Shown here one piece after another: positions 59,637 to 64,000 of a stretch of DNA of 64,000 nt (position 1 is the first letter of the stretch; the number at the start of each line of letters is the position of its first letter). The stretch comes from Cryptomeria japonica. Taxonomy: Eukaryota > Streptophyta > Pinopsida > Cupressales > Cupressaceae. A program made the translations under genes and the position numbers. The stretch spans positions 613,969,977-614,033,976 of the forward strand of contig NC_081408.1 of NCBI RefSeq assembly GCF_030272615.1, in the 5' to 3' direction. The notes under the pieces were generated by a model, which worked only from the letters and a program-made list of their open reading frames with translations, did no database searches and was not told the DNA's origin.

Positions 59637-62607
59637 TCAATCAGCAATGTTACTCGATATATATATTTCTGGTGTTCTTCCAAAGCTGGCTCTCGGAGTG
59701 TAATTAGAGGAAGGATGCGAAGTTATGTTTTGAGCTTCTTGTTTTGAGGAAGGATTGTAAGGCTTGAAATTTGCCATTGTATCGAGCTCTTCCACTGCCT
59801 CTGCCACATGCTTAAGCCTCGCTACAATCTCCACCAACGTCCATGCAAACGTAGCCAAAGGAAGTGCTTCTGCAAATTCAACACCATGTCCAGATATTAA
59901 CCTTTTCTCTGTCTCTGTGCTACCACTTTCTCCATGCCATGACATCAATCTTCTGAATCCCTTCCTGCCTGTTTCGTTATCTTGTGCTTCTCTGCTTTCA
60001 TCCTCAAAGATTTTCTCCATAGGCACTACTCTTGTTGAATGTAGTAACAGCTTTGGCTGAGCATGCATGGCAACCTGCAGATCCTTCAATGCGAGTTGCA
60101 GTTCCTTCATAATTGACTCCCAATCGCATCTTCTCATCTGTTGGATGCTGCTCGACAGCTCTCCCAGTAATTTTGCTGCTTCCTGGCCGACCTTGGTGCA
60201 TGGCTTCTTCAATACTGAACGAAGGGAATGAGGGGTCTGTAATGGATGGAAAATAAGTTTCATAATCTGTAATGTATTCAAAATAATTAGTAATCTAATA
60301 ATATCAGCGGAAAAGTATATATGTATATACCTCGATCGCGGATCGAAGGCATCCATGCAAGGCCACAATAGAATACGCCAAATAACGAAGCTTCACTCCT
60401 ATTTTCACATACTGCTTCCATGGATGCCGGTATCGAAACTGGCCATGTCTTGGCTCCCAGCTAGCAAATGTCGCCTGCAATTCAAAGTTCAAACCCAGTT
60501 ATTTAACATGTATAATCAGCACTTTCAGATGGATTTAAGTTTATATTTTTAGGCTTGAAAATGTTAAACATTTAAGTTGATTAACATTTTCTAGACTTAA
60601 TATGTTGTTTAATGTATATAGTCACACTAAGAAGACACTTCTAAATGATTCTTTAGATTTCAGAGAGTGTAATAAAAAAAAGGCGATCCTTTAGGTTTCA
60701 GATAGTGTAATGAAAAAAAAGGCGATCAGTTAGATGTACTTTAGCGGTAAGGTTGTCATGGGTACAATTTGATTTGTTTCTTCAGAGATTTCAAGTATAG
60801 ATATATTTTTACTTACCAAAGAATCGTCGGTGGCCTTTGAGTCTAACACAGACTTGTATCCTTGGTATATGGGATCTTCAGATTCATCTTCGACCTTGTC
60901 TTCATGGCGTCCACTAAAATATTCATCCACGCATCCTGCCATCACATATGCCTATAAAGTTGTTTTTATCACAATTAAACAACATTTGAATTTTTAAATT
61001 TGATTGTGTGTATTTTGTTTTTTTTCATGGACATTTCGAATCATATTTTATGATTCATCATCAGAATATGAAGAAAAAGAAGATACTAATCATAACTCAT
61101 ATTCTGATGATGAACCATAGAATATAATTCAAAATATTGATAAAAAAAAGATACACAATTAAATTTAAAAGCTCGAATCACACTATCATAAACTGTAAAA
61201 ACCTAATGACTCTTTTGTTTTGGTTCGGTTTCCATACCTTCAAGAGATTCCATAAGGCCTTGCAATTTCCTGACAGTCGAATTGTGAAGATCCTCGCCAG
61301 CCCAGATGGGGAAAAGCAGCAGACTTACGACCAGGCACACGCCACACCCGATGAGTATGGTGGTGAGGCGTGCATATGCCACTCGTAATATATTGTGCAC
61401 TCGGTATCCAGAAACTGTTATCATGCTGAATGTCAGCAGGAATATTACAACTCCATAATCAAATCTTATCTTGATAAAAGGGAAGAATCGAGCATATGTG
61501 GAAGCTGCTCCTGCAAAATGAATTCAGTCCAGTAAGAAGGTGAATTGCGGAAAAAGAGTTCCAAGAAAGCTCAAAAAGCAGGCATTAGTCGAGTACCTAT
61601 GATGAAGAGAGAAGATCCTACTACAACGGCCTCTCCTTGCGCTACTTGCTCTGACAAGTAACAAACAAGAAAGGCTAGAGACCCAGCCACCACGGTTCCA
61701 ATCCCTCTATTTAATCCTTTGCTCATAGTAGCCCCTGAAGCAGCCAGTGAACCATACTCATGTTAAGAACAATTTCTCGACCAATCTAAATGTTTGATTA
61801 GGGAGAAAAGAAGGTTGCAAAAAATTTGTTTTTGATCTGTTTAGAATTTCGCAGGAAATATGAAAGAATTTCTGTATATACATATGTAGCAGCAGCACTG
61901 CATAAATGGGATAGAAGAGCTAATAAAACAGCAGCAGCTTTTATAGATTTTTTGTGTGTTTGTCTGAAATTGGTTCGTTTACATGCATGTTTTGCATTCT
62001 AAGATAGCAGATTTCTGAACAGAGAAAGTATCTTTCATTATTGTAAATCAGATTTAAAGAAACAGGGCATTTAAAGACAGGGCACACATAATATTTTCAA
62101 AAGGTGGAGGAAATAAATTATATAACAGAATTCTATTAAAGCGTGAAATTTCTACAGCTCCTTATAAGTAATTTCTAAATTTGATCGTGTGAGCTTTGAA
62201 ATTAACAATCTTTCGGATCAAACTCCAATAACATGAAAAGAGAACAAAAGAGTCTAATAAAAAAGGGGTTTGGTTAATTAATTCGTACCTGCAGAGAATT
62301 CCAGAACAACAACAACTGTCATCACTGCCCAAATTGCATTATCTCCAACTCCCACCCCACGGAATAATGGATCCCAAAGACATACAAGAGAAACCACTGA
62401 CAGTGCCAGCCCAACTTTCATGGCATGTATAATCCTTCTCGGATCTTCTACTCCCACATCCAATATCTTTCTGCACCAGGCCATTATAACTTCTTTTATA
62501 TTTAACCCAACTTTTCTTATCACTCCCCTATTTTTAGGCTCATTACAGCCATTTTGTTGATCAGAAGTAATGTTAACTCTGCATTCACCGCTGGCAACAC
62601 CCGCCAT
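59637..62607 (-). CDS. aluminium-activated malate transporter (ALMT) family anion channel
   Basis: ALMT proteins are plant anion channels of the plasma membrane or vacuole that carry malate and other anions. Six exons with GT-AG borders join in frame: 62607-62289, 61734-61597, 61510-61238, 60935-60817, 60474-60331 and 60236-59637, giving 1593 bases and 530 residues with no stop. Residues 53-70 (VEDPRRIIHAMKVGLALS) and 91-107 (AIWAVMTVVVVLEFSAG) are family signatures; about six membrane segments end near residue 230 (LLLFPIWAGEDLHN). ASWEPRHGQFRYRHPW from residue 287 is the conserved WEP motif of the cytosolic half. I start at the ATG at 62607; an upstream in-frame TTG is less likely. Subfamily and transport direction cannot be told. 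Length and exon number are normal for the family. A MITE sits in the intron between exons 3 and 4. Confidence 0.92.
60991..61170. mobile_element. hairpin MITE (copy 2) in ALMT intron 3
   Basis: Arms TTTTTAAATTTGATTGTGTG and the complement of ACACAATTAAATTTAAAA face each other, with TGATTCATCATCAGAATATG near the loop. Same family as 39352-39617 (shared GATTGTGTGTAT, TTTCGAATCA and GATTCATCATCAG). It lies well away from the splice sites of the intron (61237-60936). Confidence 0.75.
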
Positions 62608-63060
62608 TACCCAAATCAATTCCAAAAGAAACCTGAGAAACAGAGATGGTACACAAATCAATTAGATTCCAAATGAAGCAGATCGACTTAAGTAATGCTT
62701 CTTGGTCTGAATAGTTACAGAAATTCTAACATGAAATGAACAAAAAAGTCCCTAATCGAAAGAACAGAATCCCCCATAAAATCGAAAGAACACCGTAGCC
62801 ATTTTTAAAACAGAAACCCCCATGAAACTGTGAGCACCTTAATGAACTCAATCGTTGTGCAGCGGATCTTATAAACTTTGGGGATCCCCCCAACTGTTCG
62901 TTTTCCTCTTTTGCTTACATTATTTATAAGATGGGAACAGAGAAAAACTCGGCTTCTAAAATGAATTAGCTGGTACATTTCTCGTTTTAAAAATGGCAGA
63001 GATAAAACTTGCCATATACAATGAATTACGGGGTAGATATTATGATCTATTTAAAAATTA
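62608..63060 (-). promoter_or_regulatory. ALMT upstream region
   Basis: Presumed 5' UTR and promoter. TATAAAT on the minus strand near 62922-62930 is about 315 bases before the ATG and is a reasonable TATA-box candidate; another TTATAA lies near 62868. No further elements are claimed. Confidence 0.35.
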
Positions 63061-63224
63061 GTGGTTGTTGACATCTGTCAACATTTTAGTTGGTATATGT
63101 ACAAAATCTTCATACACCATTTACTTATAAAAGCTTTGAGTCTCAATGCTTACCTAATAATGATGAATATACCCTCACCAGGTAAGAATACTGTTCCATA
63201 TTTTATACAGAAATATATGAAATG

Positions 63225-63600
63225 CAATTATTTTTCATGGGACAAAGAAAGAAGTAAAAAAGAATATGAAAATGAAATAACACCTCCACAAGATGATCTG
63301 AACAGGAAAAAGCGAGTCAAGGACACCCTTCACATCAGAGAATTTCAATTAACGAGGTAAAGAAAATCTATATTTCAACGCGATTGTAAGGTGCAGATTC
63401 AGTCCATAGAGCTCGGAGTGCACGTACACCATTCCGTACAATATTTTTGACAGGAAATCGGCTCACTGTTTTTCATCGAACTTGCCGGGCAAATTCATAG
63501 AAAGGCAATAACACCTTCCCAAGCTAATTTTAGTGGAAACATCTTCCACGTTTTGTAAAGTCTAAAACATTGTGTAACACTTCTTTTATTCATAAACAAT
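63225..63600. repeat. dispersed repeat family (copy 3, broken)
   Basis: Two blocks match the family at 10050 and 56040: 63225-63300 (GGGACAAAGAAAGAAGT, GAAAATGAAATAACACCT) and 63500-63600 (AGGCAATAACACCTTCCC, ATCTTCCACGTTTTG). The sequence between them is unrelated or too diverged. Confidence 0.5.
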
Positions 63601-64000
63601 ACAGAATCATAAGAAGTACAAAGAATTTCTAGATTTTAAAAATATTCTATAAAAAATTCTTGGTATTATTAATTTTTGGTTTTAGGTCTGAATTTAGTCA
63701 ATTGTGTCGAATATTTGTATTGAAGATGATTGAATGTTAAATCGTTAATTCAGTTTGGTCAATATGAGCTTATAATTAGAAATTGAATAATAACTTGATT
63801 GTAATTTTTAATATTAGATGATATTTAGATTTCGCATTGCTATATAGAAGCCAATGGTATGGTAGATATGTTGGTCTCAGGAGCTTGAGATTTTCATGTT
63901 TTGAATGATTCTATTTTGAGCAACATTGTTAAAAAAATGCATAATGCATAATTTATTATCTTAATCTAATGTCCTAATTACATTTCTCTCATCAATTGTC
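63601..64000. other. no gene seen
   Basis: AT-rich sequence up to the window edge without recognisable features. Confidence 0.5.

Noticed and set aside
63061-63360. 99-codon open frame near the right edge
   Set aside because: Overlaps the dispersed repeat, has no recognisable domain and AT-rich codon use like intergenic DNA.

Overview
The window comes from a land-plant nuclear genome that is large and transposon-dominated. It is AT-rich, holds one convincing intact multi-exon host gene, and is otherwise filled with nested LTR elements, LINEs, CACTA transposons, a foldback-type element and satellites. The elements and the host gene (ALMT) are plant types. The density of decayed repeats would fit a gymnosperm or another giant plant genome, but nothing seen fixes the species.

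Layout. 1-1508: minus-strand copia LTR with its primer-binding site. 1509-8400: AT-rich repeats, including a complex unit present two to three times with a 52-bp minisatellite. 8980-9880: Ty3/gypsy protease remnant. 10777-16006: LINE bounded by an 18-bp target-site duplication. It keeps ORF1, has lost its endonuclease and most of its reverse transcriptase, and carries an extra 3' reading frame. 16023-23370: large element with inverted ends whose interior is GA/CT tracts around a 3.4-kb self-complementary satellite. 23651-24003: LINE 3' end. From 24007: a probable second CACTA element holding rearranged, multiplied pieces of an SPT6-like gene and an unrecognised decayed polyprotein. 34606-43733: a CACTA element with both ends and a target duplication, inserted into a LINE whose halves are still readable on either side. 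45243-51878: a decayed CACTA transposase (TNP2) region with its right end. 51885-58090: LINE, solo-LTR and copia debris. 59637-62607: an ALMT-type anion channel gene in six exons (530 aa, open throughout), with a decayed fragment of a related ALMT gene at 55656-55905.

The most interesting structure is inside the 34606-43733 CACTA element. It carries a fragment of a DRM-type de novo DNA methyltransferase gene arranged as a near-perfect 2.4-kb palindrome (40968-43430), plus two smaller DRM-derived hairpins in a duplicated 840-bp unit. Transcription through it would give long double-stranded RNA matching the host gene family that silences transposons. Rice CACTA elements encode miR820 against DRM2; this would be a different, hairpin-based route to the same target. 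A neighbouring element carries pieces of SPT6-like, a chromatin and transcription-elongation gene. Whether either locus is expressed cannot be told from sequence alone.

All homology calls are from reading translations by eye. No alignments, identities or database results were computed.
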